Virus record (IMG/VR): IMGVR_UViG_3300046820_001062
Location: 59,731-123,730 of that record
Direction: 5' to 3' (one strand)
Origin: a virus
Length of the DNA: 64,000 nucleotides
Under the pieces are notes generated by a model. The model made no database searches and was not told the origin of the DNA. It saw nothing but the letters and a program-made list of their open reading frames with translations. Shown one piece after another: positions 1-9,063 of the stretch (positions are counted from its first letter, which is position 1; each line of letters opens with the position of its first letter). Both the position numbers and the translations under genes were made by a program.

Positions 1-3000
1 CCTCCAAAATCTTTATAGTTAAGTGGTAAAAAGTTTCTCCAGTTATCTCGTTTGAGACCTGACTGCTGTTGGAGAGAGTACACTCCACGTTTAGGGTAGT
101 ACTCAAAACATGTGCTATATATGGTTGGGTCATAGTCTCTTGGGAGAATTTGTCCCCAGGTAGCAAAGTTGTTGAACAGTTTGGATGTGCTAAGTGATAA
201 GTCATACTTGTTATAAATTGGTTTGGTAATCAAATCTGATCTGAACATCAATTGCTCATCATTAAATGAATTACCATATACATCATAGAACTTTTGAAAA
301 TCTTCCTCACCATAGTCTCTAAAAGCCATGTTAAGTTCAGACTCTGTGTAAAAATCTCTGATACCATTATGAAATAAATATGCAAAACACTTTCTTAAAG
401 TCCATGTACCAGTTCCACCAGCTCTGTCCATTCTATGAAAACTACTTGGTGTTGTAAAATTTAATTGTGGTACAATTCCCAAAAATCCTCCTAATGATAT
501 ATTCATGTCAAAGTCTGTTGTATCAAACTTATCATAATCAATCCAATATCTTGGAGCAGGGCCATTTACATAATTTCTATAATTGTACTCAGTAGTATTT
601 GGCATGTCAAACATCCATGTGTTAAAGAACATGTATGGATTTTTTTCAGTGTATCTGTTAATATAGATATCACCACCAAATATAACAGAAGTGTTATACT
701 TTGTTATTAACTGAGGAGTTGTTGAATATATACATGAATCTGTTGGCAATTGAACAATAGAACTCAATTGACCATACTGATTTTCAAAATCAACTTTTAA
801 TGCACCATAATAAGCAACAGTATTTGTTGTAATAGAATCTTTAACAGGATTAGAACGATCAATGCCACCATCCTGAACTCTATGTTTTGTATTATCAGTA
901 GTTGAAGAAACATCTGGTAAATCTGATGTTAACTTGACAGCTACATATTTGTTTCTATTTAGATTGTTAATTCTATATGTGGCATCAAAATCATGAATAC
1001 CTGAACCAATATATTTAGCTCCTGAATCTGCAACTTTTCTTCTAAAGGCTCTTGGTAAACCAGAAGGAACAGATGAGTTAGAAACAGGTGAGTATGAATC
1101 ATAAAAACCATGACTGTTATATTGAAGCATGTACTGTCTTTCTTTACCAAGTTTTCTAAAAATTTCTAAAACTTGATCTGTACCTTGCCCCCAATAGTAT
1201 GCTCCTGAAGCAATCATCACAGCAATACCTGCAATTGTTGTTGCCACACTACCAGATCCCCAAACACTCAATGCACTTGTTGCTCCACCTAAAATAAGAT
1301 CTCCTATTGCAGAAGCTGGTCCTGATTCTCTTGATGCTTCAGCGCCACCCAAATAAGCACCTGTACCTAGAGCTAATGCCCAAGGATCATTTTTTGCAGT
1401 GTATGTAGTTTTACCTACAGCTGCTACTAAAGCAATACCTAAACCAATAATTCCAGCAGTTACAAAAGCACCATCTGTTAAGATTACATGTTTAGGATGT
1501 TTATGAGGATATTCAAACTTACCAATTACTTTACCTCTTTCCTCTGTGTATATTTTAACATAGTTTGAACCAATGTATGGTTTAACAAAATTTGTTTCTA
1601 CAGCATGAAATGATAAATAATTTCTCTTATGAGTATCTAATTTTGATGCAGATTCTACGCCAGATTGACTTCCTTTTCCTTCATCAAGAATAGAATAGTC
1701 ATTACTTAAGAAGTTATCAGGTCTAATATCATTGTAAGGATAGTTTTGAAATAATCCTTTTCTACCAGTACTACCTTGAATATCAAACTCAAACATGTTG
1801 TTAAATAAACCTTTAGCAACAATAGTTCTATTTCCTTCTCTTGAACCCCTTAATATCTCATAACCTACAATATCTTTGATTGCTTTTAAATCCTCGTCAA
1901 CTGGATGTTGTATGTTTGAAAATTGAACACCAAGATTATAAATATAATCACCACCTTGACTATGAATATGAATTGTTTCATTAGAAGGCATTTTGTGGTG
2001 TCTAATTGGTTTACCACATAGTGTACCCCATACTTCAGGTTTATCATCTGGATATTTTTCAGTTGATTCCCAGTATGCCATATCACCTTTAGCAATAATA
2101 ACACCGCCATCTTTGGTTGTACCAGATGCTAAATATTTTGTAGCAGTATCATATACTTGCCAAACTTGAGTTTCGTTTGAATAAACAACATCTGATGTTG
2201 ACACAGAAGCTGTATCAGCAGGAGTTGCTAATCTACCAGGAATATGAAAAGAAGCACTTCTTGCACCAGTTTTGTATACCCATCTAATAAAGAATGCATA
2301 CACTTCATCACGCATGTATCCTGTAACATTACCGCCATTGTGATAATATGAAGAAGGATATTGTGCAGCAACCCATTCTACTTTGATATCATTTGCTTGT
2401 TTCTGATAATTAAAATAAGGTTGAGTAGTTACCCCAGTTCTGATAAGATAGTTATTGACAGAGTGCATTTTCTCACTCTTTTCATAAACTACAGATTTTA
2501 AAGGTATTACTGCAAGTTCAACTGTTGGTAAACTTTGATTATATAAGTCAAGATGTACTGATGTTTGTCTAATTGAATAGTTACCAATTTTTTTAGCAAT
2601 AGTTTGCTGATTAATTACAGCAATAACAACAAGTTCATATTCATCATAATCCTTGTCTAAGTTCTCTATTGTAATATCTAATGCACCACCTATTCCAGTA
2701 TGATCCCACAATGCTTGTGGTTGACTTGGAATAGAATAGTCAGTAAGTCTTATTCCATTTTCAGAATAAGCTACAACAGCCATGTAACTACCATTATTTA
2801 ACTGACCAGCTCCTTGAGCCTTTTTTACAGTAACGCAAGGTTGTGTTACAAGAGGATGTAATCTTATAGCATCGCAATCTAGCTCTGTGGTATATTCAGG
2901 AATAAAACAATCCTCATCTTGTGATAAGTTGTTACCTGTAGTTTTATATGGAACCCTATCAAGATTTAATACTCTATCAGGATTTAAATTGTCTTGAAAA

Positions 3001-3398
3001 TATGTTGAATAAGTACAGTCATAGTTTTCCTTTGTGACTGCAGTAATCAAATGTGTTTTTTTAAAACCAAGACATGGATCATTTACAACTTTTGTATATG
3101 AACAATCTCTTTCATCAAAGATACCTATCTCTGATGAAACATCATTTGTAGAGAATATAACCCAAGATGTTTTAGACTTGTGAGAAATACCAATAACATC
3201 ATAAGTTGCGTTTACACAAAACTTATTAGAAGGTTCATTTCCTATGGAACCAGTCTCACCATAGTGAGCATTGTTAATAGCATTTACCGCATTAGTCCAA
3301 AGACCTTCTGAAATGTAAATATCAGTATAGTCTTTGACCATACCTTTATTAAAGGCATTTGTCTTGGCAGCACTTGTATTTGTAAAATTCTCGCTCAT
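1..3398 (-). CDS. giant tail protein (crAss-like muzzle/stabilization candidate), partial
   Basis: This reading frame begins with ATG at 3398 and stays open to the left edge, so more than 1,130 residues are visible and the C-terminus lies outside the window. The start overlaps the stop of the preceding zincin gene (TAATG). The protein is rich in Tyr, Asn and Gly, as is usual for beta-rich virion proteins. Residues of about 640-735 form a Gly/Ala-rich hydrophobic stretch (AGIIGLGIALVAAVG and similar) unlike the rest. Its size and its place at the end of a run of ring-type proteins fit the crAss-like muzzle or P22 gp10-like stabilization protein; this is inference from position. A large tail fibre or ejected protein is the main alternative. 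Confidence 0.75.
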   Translation of the reverse strand, partial: MSENFTNTSAAKTNAFNKGMVKDYTDIYISEGLWTNAVNAINNAHYGETGSIGNEPSNKFCVNATYDVIGISHKSKTSWVIFSTNDVSSEIGIFDERDCSYTKVVNDPCLGFKKTHLITAVTKENYDCTYSTYFQDNLNPDRVLNLDRVPYKTTGNNLSQDEDCFIPEYTTELDCDAIRLHPLVTQPCVTVKKAQGAGQLNNGSYMAVVAYSENGIRLTDYSIPSQPQALWDHTGIGGALDITIENLDKDYDEYELVVIAVINQQTIAKKIGNYSIRQTSVHLDLYNQSLPTVELAVIPLKSVVYEKSEKMHSVNNYLIRTGVTTQPYFNYQKQANDIKVEWVAAQYPSSYYHNGGNVTGYMRDEVYAFFIRWVYKTGARSASFHIPGRLATPADTASVSTSDVVYSNETQVWQVYDTATKYLASGTTKDGGVIIAKGDMAYWESTEKYPDDKPEVWGTLCGKPIRHHKMPSNETIHIHSQGGDYIYNLGVQFSNIQHPVDEDLKAIKDIVGYEILRGSREGNRTIVAKGLFNNMFEFDIQGSTGRKGLFQNYPYNDIRPDNFLSNDYSILDEGKGSQSGVESASKLDTHKRNYLSFHAVETNFVKPYIGSNYVKIYTEERGKVIGKFEYPHKHPKHVILTDGAFVTAGIIGLGIALVAAVGKTTYTAKNDPWALALGTGAYLGGAEASRESGPASAIGDLILGGATSALSVWGSGSVATTIAGIAVMIASGAYYWGQGTDQVLEIFRKLGKERQYMLQYNSHGFYDSYSPVSNSSVPSGLPRAFRRKVADSGAKYIGSGIHDFDATYRINNLNRNKYVAVKLTSDLPDVSSTTDNTKHRVQDGGIDRSNPVKDSITTNTVAYYGALKVDFENQYGQLSSIVQLPTDSCIYSTTPQLITKYNTSVIFGGDIYINRYTEKNPYMFFNTWMFDMPNTTEYNYRNYVNGPAPRYWIDYDKFDTTDFDMNISLGGFLGIVPQLNFTTPSSFHRMDRAGGTGTWTLRKCFAYLFHNGIRDFYTESELNMAFRDYGEEDFQKFYDVYGNSFNDEQLMFRSDLITKPIYNKYDLSLSTSKLFNNFATWGQILPRDYDPTIYSTCFEYYPKRGVYSLQQQSGLKRDNWRNFLPLNYKDFG

Positions 3399-3769
3399 TA
3401 CTCTTTGATGTTGTAATTTTTCTGACGTAATACTTTATAAATTGTCTCAGTCAAGTGACCAACTAACCATGCAGTAGATTCTTCATCTGTGATGTTAATG
3501 TCAGTTAATATTCTAACTGCTAAATGGTATACCTCATGTGATATAAGATTGATTGTAAGTTTATCTTCTTCATATACAATGTAGTATTCTAAACCATTTT
3601 TACCAGGCATATCAAACACACATCCATAACTATCTGTAACATCAACTAATGACTTAGTTTTTTTATCAATATAGTCTTGCATATCCTGCATGCTTTCTAC
3701 AACACGTAGATTTACTACTGCATCATAAATAGCAAGGTTTATTTTTTTTTTAAATATTTTTGCAGCCAT
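3398..3769 (-). CDS. minimal zincin-type metalloprotease-like protein (HEVYH)
   Basis: The 123-aa product carries ISHEVYHLAVRIL, a perfect HExxH zinc-binding helix. It is followed about 15 residues later by an acidic helix (DEESTAWLVGHLTE) that could give the third, Glu ligand of a gluzincin. There is no signal peptide or membrane segment. Both ends overlap their neighbours by one base (TAATG), so it is translationally coupled inside the tail operon. A virion-associated or assembly protease is possible. It may instead be a catalytically idle structural module, because proteins this short have little room for a substrate cleft. The motif is seen directly; the activity is inferred. Confidence 0.7.
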   Translation of the reverse strand: MAAKIFKKKINLAIYDAVVNLRVVESMQDMQDYIDKKTKSLVDVTDSYGCVFDMPGKNGLEYYIVYEEDKLTINLISHEVYHLAVRILTDINITDEESTAWLVGHLTETIYKVLRQKNYNIKE

Positions 3770-4869
3770 TAGATATTGCTCTTAAACATGTTATAGTAAT
3801 TATGATACTGAGCTTTTCTATTTAACTCCCACGTTTTCTTTAGTTCTCTAAAGTCTGGTGTGTTGATAAATGATAAAGCGTTGTTTCTAGCCACTCTTAG
3901 TTTTTGTTCTACTAATTGTAGATAGTTAATGACATTCTCTCCAGACATATATAAGTTTTCATATATTCTCTGTTTTAATGCATACTCATAAAATTCATTT
4001 ACTAATGGATGTTCCATAACCAAAAGGTTACCTTTGTCATCCTCCATTAAACTTTGATAATTAATATATACAACACCCTCATCAAAGTTTGTAACTAAAA
4101 ATCCATTTTTGATATAAGCTACATTTGGATCATGACTATTCAAATTAAAACAATCAGCAGATACTGATTTGCTTTTTTCTATTCTTAAAGGAATCAAATG
4201 TGAATGCTCATATCTTCTTCCATTTAGATTATATGCTACAACTTTTTTACCACTTGCATCACTTACAATTTCAGCACTAGTTCCGCCACTTGTTGTAGCA
4301 ATAGTGTTACCACCCATAACTACAAGTCTAACTTCTGTAATTACTTCATTTGATTCAGAAATTAACTCAAAACTATTATTGTCTAGATGATGAATTTCAA
4401 ATGACAATAAGTTTCCATCCACGCTTAATGCTTGAACTAATATATTTGCTGTACCAATATTGTGGTTAATAACGTTGATTCCAGGAAGAATATTTCTAAT
4501 AACGCTGTATTGTCTTACATTACTACCTCCTGTTAACTTGAACATTTTTTGTGCAAGAAGAACACCTTCTAACATTCCCTCTGTATATGTCTTAGCTCTT
4601 TCTTGTAAATAGTATGAGTTATGGCCTTCACATACAAGAGCAAAGTTTAAAACATAAAAGTCTTGTGGTAATTTACCTTTACCTTTATGTATCTCAATTG
4701 CTTTTGAACGTGACTGATTAACTTTAAGACCTAACTCATAGTTTACTTTCATAGCAACTTTGATTAGTTGCTGTGGATCTATTGAACTTTCTAAGTCATA
4801 AGTTCGCATGTCTATCTTGACACTCTCAAGTAGTTCATCAAATTCTTTATATTGTACTTCAGTCAACAT
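3769..4869 (-). CDS. structural protein, ring/tail-hub type
   Basis: The 366-aa product has a helical N-terminus of about 120 residues, a beta-rich middle of about 130 residues (many T/V/I with Gly, residues about 130-250) and a helical C-terminus ending in an Arg/Lys-rich segment (KTWELNRKAQYHNYYNMF). There are no enzyme motifs and no signal peptide. It lies between the 223-aa ring-like protein and the zincin and giant tail protein, overlapping the latter gene pair's frame by one base. Position and fold pattern suggest a crAss-like tail-stub component. I do not recognise a specific family, and the assignment rests on context. Confidence 0.6.
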   Translation of the reverse strand: MLTEVQYKEFDELLESVKIDMRTYDLESSIDPQQLIKVAMKVNYELGLKVNQSRSKAIEIHKGKGKLPQDFYVLNFALVCEGHNSYYLQERAKTYTEGMLEGVLLAQKMFKLTGGSNVRQYSVIRNILPGINVINHNIGTANILVQALSVDGNLLSFEIHHLDNNSFELISESNEVITEVRLVVMGGNTIATTSGGTSAEIVSDASGKKVVAYNLNGRRYEHSHLIPLRIEKSKSVSADCFNLNSHDPNVAYIKNGFLVTNFDEGVVYINYQSLMEDDKGNLLVMEHPLVNEFYEYALKQRIYENLYMSGENVINYLQLVEQKLRVARNNALSFINTPDFRELKKTWELNRKAQYHNYYNMFKSNI

Positions 4870-4883
4870 AGCGTTTATATTAA

Positions 4884-5555
4884 TTATCTAGCTGTGTGTT
4901 TAAGATCTTGTGCAGCATCTTGTGGAACTTGCATCATCAATCCTAAATCTCTCATAGCTAATTGTTCAATTTCTGGGAATAAATGTTCAGGTACATTGTA
5001 AGGACTATCTTGAACATACTGACAGTCATCAGCTGGGTCACAGTTATACTTAGAGATATCTCCTTCAAATACACCTTCAATTCTTACAGCATCCCACTCT
5101 AAATTTGGAAAATATAAGTAACCATCTAAGTACCAATAGTATTTTTTCTTATTGTACTTAAATGTTTTTTGCCTTTCCATTTGTTGATATGTAGTAGGAT
5201 ATGTACTTGTTAAGTCTTCTGATAAATCTAATGAGGTAACTGCTCTAATCAAAGGTCCCCAGTAACCATCATAAAGTTCAGGTAACTTATCTTTTGTTCT
5301 TTTAAAATAACAACCTGTATCAATACCAACACATTGAGCTTGTGCTCTATCTACTTCAATCAACTCTACAAAATCTAGAGTCTGAAACACAGATTGATAT
5401 TTCATGATGCGATTCAAGTTATCTTGTCTACGCATCAATAATTTTGCATGTTTATTAACAAGAGAATACAAGAAACGGTCAGTCAGGAAAGCATCCTGCT
5501 TAACAGCTTTTACTTGGTTACGCACCCTTGATAATACTTCACCTATTGTAATCAT
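4884..5555 (-). CDS. ring/head-tail connector-type protein
   Basis: The 223-aa product starts with a helical domain (MITIGEVLSRVRNQVKAVKQ, then a second helix with LVNKHAKLLMRRQDNL). A beta-rich middle contains YYWYLDGYLYFPNLEWDAVRIEG, and the C-terminal helix carries the phrase PEIEQLAMRDLGLMM. This helix-beta-helix layout is typical of gp6/ring-type connector proteins in podovirus-like tails, and the similar 232-aa protein at 14,954-15,652 has the same plan. The gene begins 3 nt after the stop of the 193-aa gene upstream of it. Role: part of the ring stack below the portal, inferred from layout and neighbours. Confidence 0.65.
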   Translation of the reverse strand: MITIGEVLSRVRNQVKAVKQDAFLTDRFLYSLVNKHAKLLMRRQDNLNRIMKYQSVFQTLDFVELIEVDRAQAQCVGIDTGCYFKRTKDKLPELYDGYWGPLIRAVTSLDLSEDLTSTYPTTYQQMERQKTFKYNKKKYYWYLDGYLYFPNLEWDAVRIEGVFEGDISKYNCDPADDCQYVQDSPYNVPEHLFPEIEQLAMRDLGLMMQVPQDAAQDLKHTAR

Positions 5556-5558
5556 TTG

Positions 5559-6140
5559 TTATAGTTCAAATTCGTTATACATTGATATGTCTTGTTCAAC
5601 TTGCTCAGTCTTGAAAGATTCATATCCTTTAGTTCTGAACATGCTTGATATTTTAATTTTAGGATCAATCTCCACATATTGCTTCCATTTCTCAGGATAT
5701 GTTTTGCTGACCATTCTTTTAAATGCTCTTGTAGGTTTGAATCCCCAAAGTTCATGATTCTTAAACCTATACTTTGTACCATAGGTTGTGTAAAAAATCT
5801 TTGCTAAATGTTGATCACTTTCCCAGTTGCGAAACTCTATGACTTTCATATATTGAGCACTGGTCTTGTAGTCAACATTAGGACTACGCTTTGGTTGACA
5901 AGTTCCTATGAAGAGATGTCCTATTTGCTCAGGAATCTCAACACCATCTCTGTTTTCAATCACAGTAGACCAAAGATTTGTGTTGAACGTGTGAATGATT
6001 TTCTTCACATCAGCAGCACTTAGGTCTTTTGCAGAAGGTACTTTTTGCTTTAGTAACTCAATAAATTCTGAGTTTAAAGTTCCTTCAGCACTGGGTCTGA
6101 AACGAGGCGCATTGAGATTTGGTTTTCTTGCATCTTTCAT
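5559..6140 (-). CDS. conserved tail-operon protein of unknown role
   Basis: The 193-aa basic protein begins with a Pro/Arg-rich tail (MKDARKPNLNAPRFRPSAEG). A helical segment and a core follow with FIGTCQPKRSPNVDYKTSAQYMK and a cluster of aromatic residues (FRNWESDQHLAKIFYTTYG). It has Cys, His and Lys residues but no recognised catalytic pattern. It sits between the metallophosphatase and the ring-like gene and is probably co-transcribed with both. It resembles no family I can name. A basic DNA-contacting or assembly protein would fit the composition. Confidence 0.6.
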   Translation of the reverse strand: MKDARKPNLNAPRFRPSAEGTLNSEFIELLKQKVPSAKDLSAADVKKIIHTFNTNLWSTVIENRDGVEIPEQIGHLFIGTCQPKRSPNVDYKTSAQYMKVIEFRNWESDQHLAKIFYTTYGTKYRFKNHELWGFKPTRAFKRMVSKTYPEKWKQYVEIDPKIKISSMFRTKGYESFKTEQVEQDISMYNEFEL

Positions 6141-6202
6141 ATGATACCTACAATAAGAATTTACTAAATTTTTGGGACATTATAAAGAACTTCTTTGATT
6201 AA

Positions 6203-7549
6203 TTAGACTGTATATGTAAATTCACTTATCAATCCTTTGCTTGAATCATGAATGTGCATAATAGCTGAACGCGTATTTCCCACATATTTGTTGTGGTAAT
6301 GGTAATAATCAGAAGAAGTTAAGGCAGGTATAATTCTAGTAACAAAGCCATTTTGTTCATTTTCAGTCACAAACTGTGTTGTTTTACGTCCATGATAATG
6401 ACCTGTGTAAAGCATTCTATATTTAGAAGATCCCCATTCATTTGGAAATTCAACAGCATATACTAATGGATTATTCTTAGCAGTCACGTCCCCATGTTCA
6501 AAACAAAGCATGTTTAAACCATAAGTTAATACCTTTCTCTCTGCATAGGTAACATTAAAATCTATATCTTCCCAAGTCTTAAATGCTTGAGAAACAGCAT
6601 GTAGCAAATGGAATGAACTAAGTCTGTCATGGTTACCTGGAATAAACAATACCTCAAGTTTCTCACAAAACTGTTTAGCTGTTCCAATTGCCTGGCAGAT
6701 ACCATCAAAAGCTTTAATGTAAGCTTCAGTTGCCATCTCTGAGTTCTCTACTGGAGTTCCCTTTGTAGTTGTACCACCAAAGGTGTCCATATTAAGTGTA
6801 TCTGGGCCTATTACAAAGACTATCTTCTCTAAGACATAGTTTCTATTAGCTTTGTCAATTAAGTAGCTTACAGAGTCATTTAAGATCTCTGCCATGTCTT
6901 CGTTCCCTACTTTACCAAAGTGAAGATCCTGTAAAGAAAGAACCCCACAAACTTTTTCTTGAGAACTTGTGTTCTGCCAAAAAGCTGCAGGGTCTAATGG
7001 AGTTATTTGTGGAACCTGATATGTTTCAAGTAACTCTAAAAATGTACTTTGTATTTTTTCTTCTTGTGGTACTCTGCTTACTAGCGCAGATACTAACCAC
7101 TTGGTTCCTTTTTCTTTATTCCAGTATTGAGATAGTTTCCACTTCTTTGTGTCTATCTTCAGTAATGCAATAATTTCTTCAGCACTACGCGGCTCTGTTG
7201 CAGACAGGCCAACAATCTTACTGGTTCCTGATTCCAAGTCTTCATGAATTTCAATTCTCTTAGAATCTTCTTCTTTATTGTGCCATCTGTCTTTAGCATC
7301 AATTCCTAGTTGTTGTTCTAGTTCAAATAAAATTTCTTCATTTGATGCAACATCTGATTTTTTTGTTAACTTTGCTTCAACCATTTTAATGATGACAGAA
7401 TCTATTTTTGAACCTGCTTCATTTAAAACTTTGATTACTTCTTCTTTTATCTTTTGGTAATAAGATAGTGAAATACCTAGTCTTTGAGCTTCAGCTTCTG
7501 CTGACTTTTTTCTTTTTAAGCTATGGTATACTGATGATATAATATTCAT
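6203..7549 (-). CDS. calcineurin-like metallophosphatase with long N-terminal helical region
   Basis: The 448-aa product has a helical, charged N-terminal half (residues 1-200) and a metallophosphoesterase domain. The family motifs appear in order: SLQDLHFGKVG (D-x-H), VIGPDTLN in place of the usual GDxxN, FIPGNHDRL (GNHD), FEHGD, and YTGHYHGRKT (GHxH). These residues normally bind two metals and hydrolyse phosphodiesters or phosphomonoesters. It lies in the virion operon and has its own upstream -7 promoter element at 7578-7585, so it may be transcribed separately from the appendage genes. An SbcD-like nuclease role is possible. The substrate is unknown, and the GPD variant of motif II is unusual. 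Confidence 0.85.
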   Translation of the reverse strand: MNIISSVYHSLKRKKSAEAEAQRLGISLSYYQKIKEEVIKVLNEAGSKIDSVIIKMVEAKLTKKSDVASNEEILFELEQQLGIDAKDRWHNKEEDSKRIEIHEDLESGTSKIVGLSATEPRSAEEIIALLKIDTKKWKLSQYWNKEKGTKWLVSALVSRVPQEEKIQSTFLELLETYQVPQITPLDPAAFWQNTSSQEKVCGVLSLQDLHFGKVGNEDMAEILNDSVSYLIDKANRNYVLEKIVFVIGPDTLNMDTFGGTTTKGTPVENSEMATEAYIKAFDGICQAIGTAKQFCEKLEVLFIPGNHDRLSSFHLLHAVSQAFKTWEDIDFNVTYAERKVLTYGLNMLCFEHGDVTAKNNPLVYAVEFPNEWGSSKYRMLYTGHYHGRKTTQFVTENEQNGFVTRIIPALTSSDYYHYHNKYVGNTRSAIMHIHDSSKGLISEFTYTV

Positions 7550-7577
7550 AGGTTATTTTTTGTATGGTTAAACTAAG

Positions 7578-7585
7578 CAAAAATA
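7578..7585 (-). promoter_or_regulatory. Bacteroidota-type -7 element upstream of metallophosphatase
   Basis: On the minus strand this reads TATTTTTG, matching TAnnTTTG, about 30 nt upstream of the start codon at 7549. No TTTG is found 19-20 nt further upstream, so it is a half-match. Confidence 0.45.
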
Positions 7586-7625
7586 GGAAATTAATTTATT
7601 ATTTCTTAGAAATGCAATGGTTTTT

Positions 7626-7654
7626 AAAAAGATACCCCCAGCTTTCGCCAGGGG
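7626..7654 (-). terminator. terminator after the FN3 appendage genes
   Basis: The minus-strand RNA folds as CCCCUGGC-GAAA-GCUGGGGG, an 8-bp stem closed by a GAAA tetraloop, followed by UAU-C-UUUUU. Two pairs are G-U only in the minus-strand RNA and would be mismatches in the plus-strand RNA. This supports leftward transcription ending here, after the gene at 7702-8472. Confidence 0.8.
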
Positions 7655-7701
7655 CACTTCTCTAACAAGCAGGAAAACCAACAAACCTACTTATCAAATT
7701 T

Positions 7702-8472
7702 TTAGATTATAATAGTATCTACAGTGTTATCATGCCCTGTAACTGCTGCTGAACAAATATCTGCTCCAGAAGCAAAATAAGCACCTTGTGAGCAAGCATT
7801 GATGCTTCCATAATTAGTACCAGCAGCCACAAGAACTGTAAATGATTGTGTCGTAGTATTAGTACATCCTGCACCTCTTGAGGTCCAATAAACTTCAACA
7901 TTAAAGTTAGTATCTACTGATACAGGAGCATCTAAAGAAACACTTGCACCCATGTGATCATCAATAGTGCCACCAATACAAGGTTCCATTGATCCATAAG
8001 CACCTATTACATTAATAGTAGTTCCTTCACCACAAGCACCATTAATAGTAAGTTCAGATTCATTACCTAATATAACACTTCCTTCTCTAGCACAAAATGT
8101 AGTTGCATCGTATCCACTAACACCTCCAACAGTCACTTGTTGAATCTGACCTCCACAATCTATATAAGCTGTAGTTTGTGCTTGAGCTGAACTAGTTGAT
8201 ACTGTATAAGAAATACAGTTTTCAGCAGGACAATCTAATGCAGTGGCTACAGTTGATGCTGCAGTGCTCTGATCAGATTGATATTCTCCTGTAGGGCAAT
8301 TTGTTTTTACTGTTACATTATATGATACTCCACATTCAATACCTGTTGTAATAACCACAGGTGAAGAAGATGCCGTTGTACATGTTGGAGTACCACCAGT
8401 TGTAGGAACATAACAAACTTCATAGCTTGTTATTCCAGGTACTGGTGTGAAATTTACTGTTAATTGTGCCAT
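7702..8472 (-). CDS. appendage protein starting in mid fibronectin-III domain (third of the FN3 series)
   Basis: The 256-aa product begins MAQLTVNFTPVPGITSYEV, which is strand B onward of a fibronectin type III domain. The missing strand A (CPAPTNLSAVVS) is the exact C-terminus of the upstream protein. A Cys-containing FN3-like end follows (GVSYNVTVKTNC), then about 170 residues of Thr/Ser/Gly-rich beta sequence with spaced Cys residues. There is no signal peptide, and enzyme motifs are absent. It is the last gene of its transcription unit; a strong terminator follows at 7626-7654. Likely a distal tail-appendage or receptor-contact subunit. Confidence 0.7.
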   Translation of the reverse strand: MAQLTVNFTPVPGITSYEVCYVPTTGGTPTCTTASSSPVVITTGIECGVSYNVTVKTNCPTGEYQSDQSTAASTVATALDCPAENCISYTVSTSSAQAQTTAYIDCGGQIQQVTVGGVSGYDATTFCAREGSVILGNESELTINGACGEGTTINVIGAYGSMEPCIGGTIDDHMGASVSLDAPVSVDTNFNVEVYWTSRGAGCTNTTTQSFTVLVAAGTNYGSINACSQGAYFASGADICSAAVTGHDNTVDTIII

Positions 8473-8497
8473 ATTAATATGATTTTTTATAATTCTT

Positions 8498-9031
8498 TTA
8501 AGATACTACAGCTGATAGATTTGTTGGTGCAGGACATGCAGGTGCGTCATTAATTGTAACTGAACCTGAACAGTTTGCAACATTAGTACCAACAGCAATA
8601 GTAAAACTATAGTTGTAAGTAACACCATAATCACCTACAAAATTTATTACAGTTCCTGTAGGTCCTTCAGCAACATTATATGGAGCTTGTCCATCAACGT
8701 TAATGTCGCCAGAATAGATAGCATCTCCTGTCAAATCAGGAAAACCAAGAGTTACATTTCTACCTTCTACAAATTCTCCAACACTTGGACAAACTGCTTT
8801 ACCAGCTTGAACATCTGTTGAATCTGTAGGACCACCAACTTCACATAAATTTACAATTTGATAAGTATATAATACATTATCTAATGCAGTAGTATCTGAA
8901 TAGTTAGAGGTAGCAGCGGGTAAAACAGAGCTGATATCTGCAAAAGAACCAGCTCCTGATTTTCTTTGAACTTTCTGACCTGTACTGTTTGCATCATTTA
9001 CAGGTGTCCATGAAAGATTTATTGTTGCCAT
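8498..9031 (-). CDS. appendage protein bracketed by two half FN3 domains
   Basis: The 177-aa product starts MATINLSWTPVNDANSTG and continues as an FN3 domain (KVQRKSGAGSF, YTYQIVNLCE) that lacks strand A. The middle is a beta-rich module (residues about 85-160). It ends ACPAPTNLSAVVS, an isolated FN3 strand A with no continuation. Thus both ends are complementary half domains to its neighbours. The start follows a 32-nt A/T-rich leader in another frame than the upstream gene, and the leader holds stops, so read-through cannot join the two proteins. Inferred role: a linker subunit of a tail appendage. Confidence 0.7.
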   Translation of the reverse strand: MATINLSWTPVNDANSTGQKVQRKSGAGSFADISSVLPAATSNYSDTTALDNVLYTYQIVNLCEVGGPTDSTDVQAGKAVCPSVGEFVEGRNVTLGFPDLTGDAIYSGDINVDGQAPYNVAEGPTGTVINFVGDYGVTYNYSFTIAVGTNVANCSGSVTINDAPACPAPTNLSAVVS

Positions 9032-9063
9032 TTTATTTTAATTTTTTATTTTAATTATTTTAG

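Noticed and set aside
5404-5757. Rightward frame of 117 aa opposite the ring-type gene
   Set aside because: It lies fully antisense to two well-supported genes and its translation shows no protein-like pattern.
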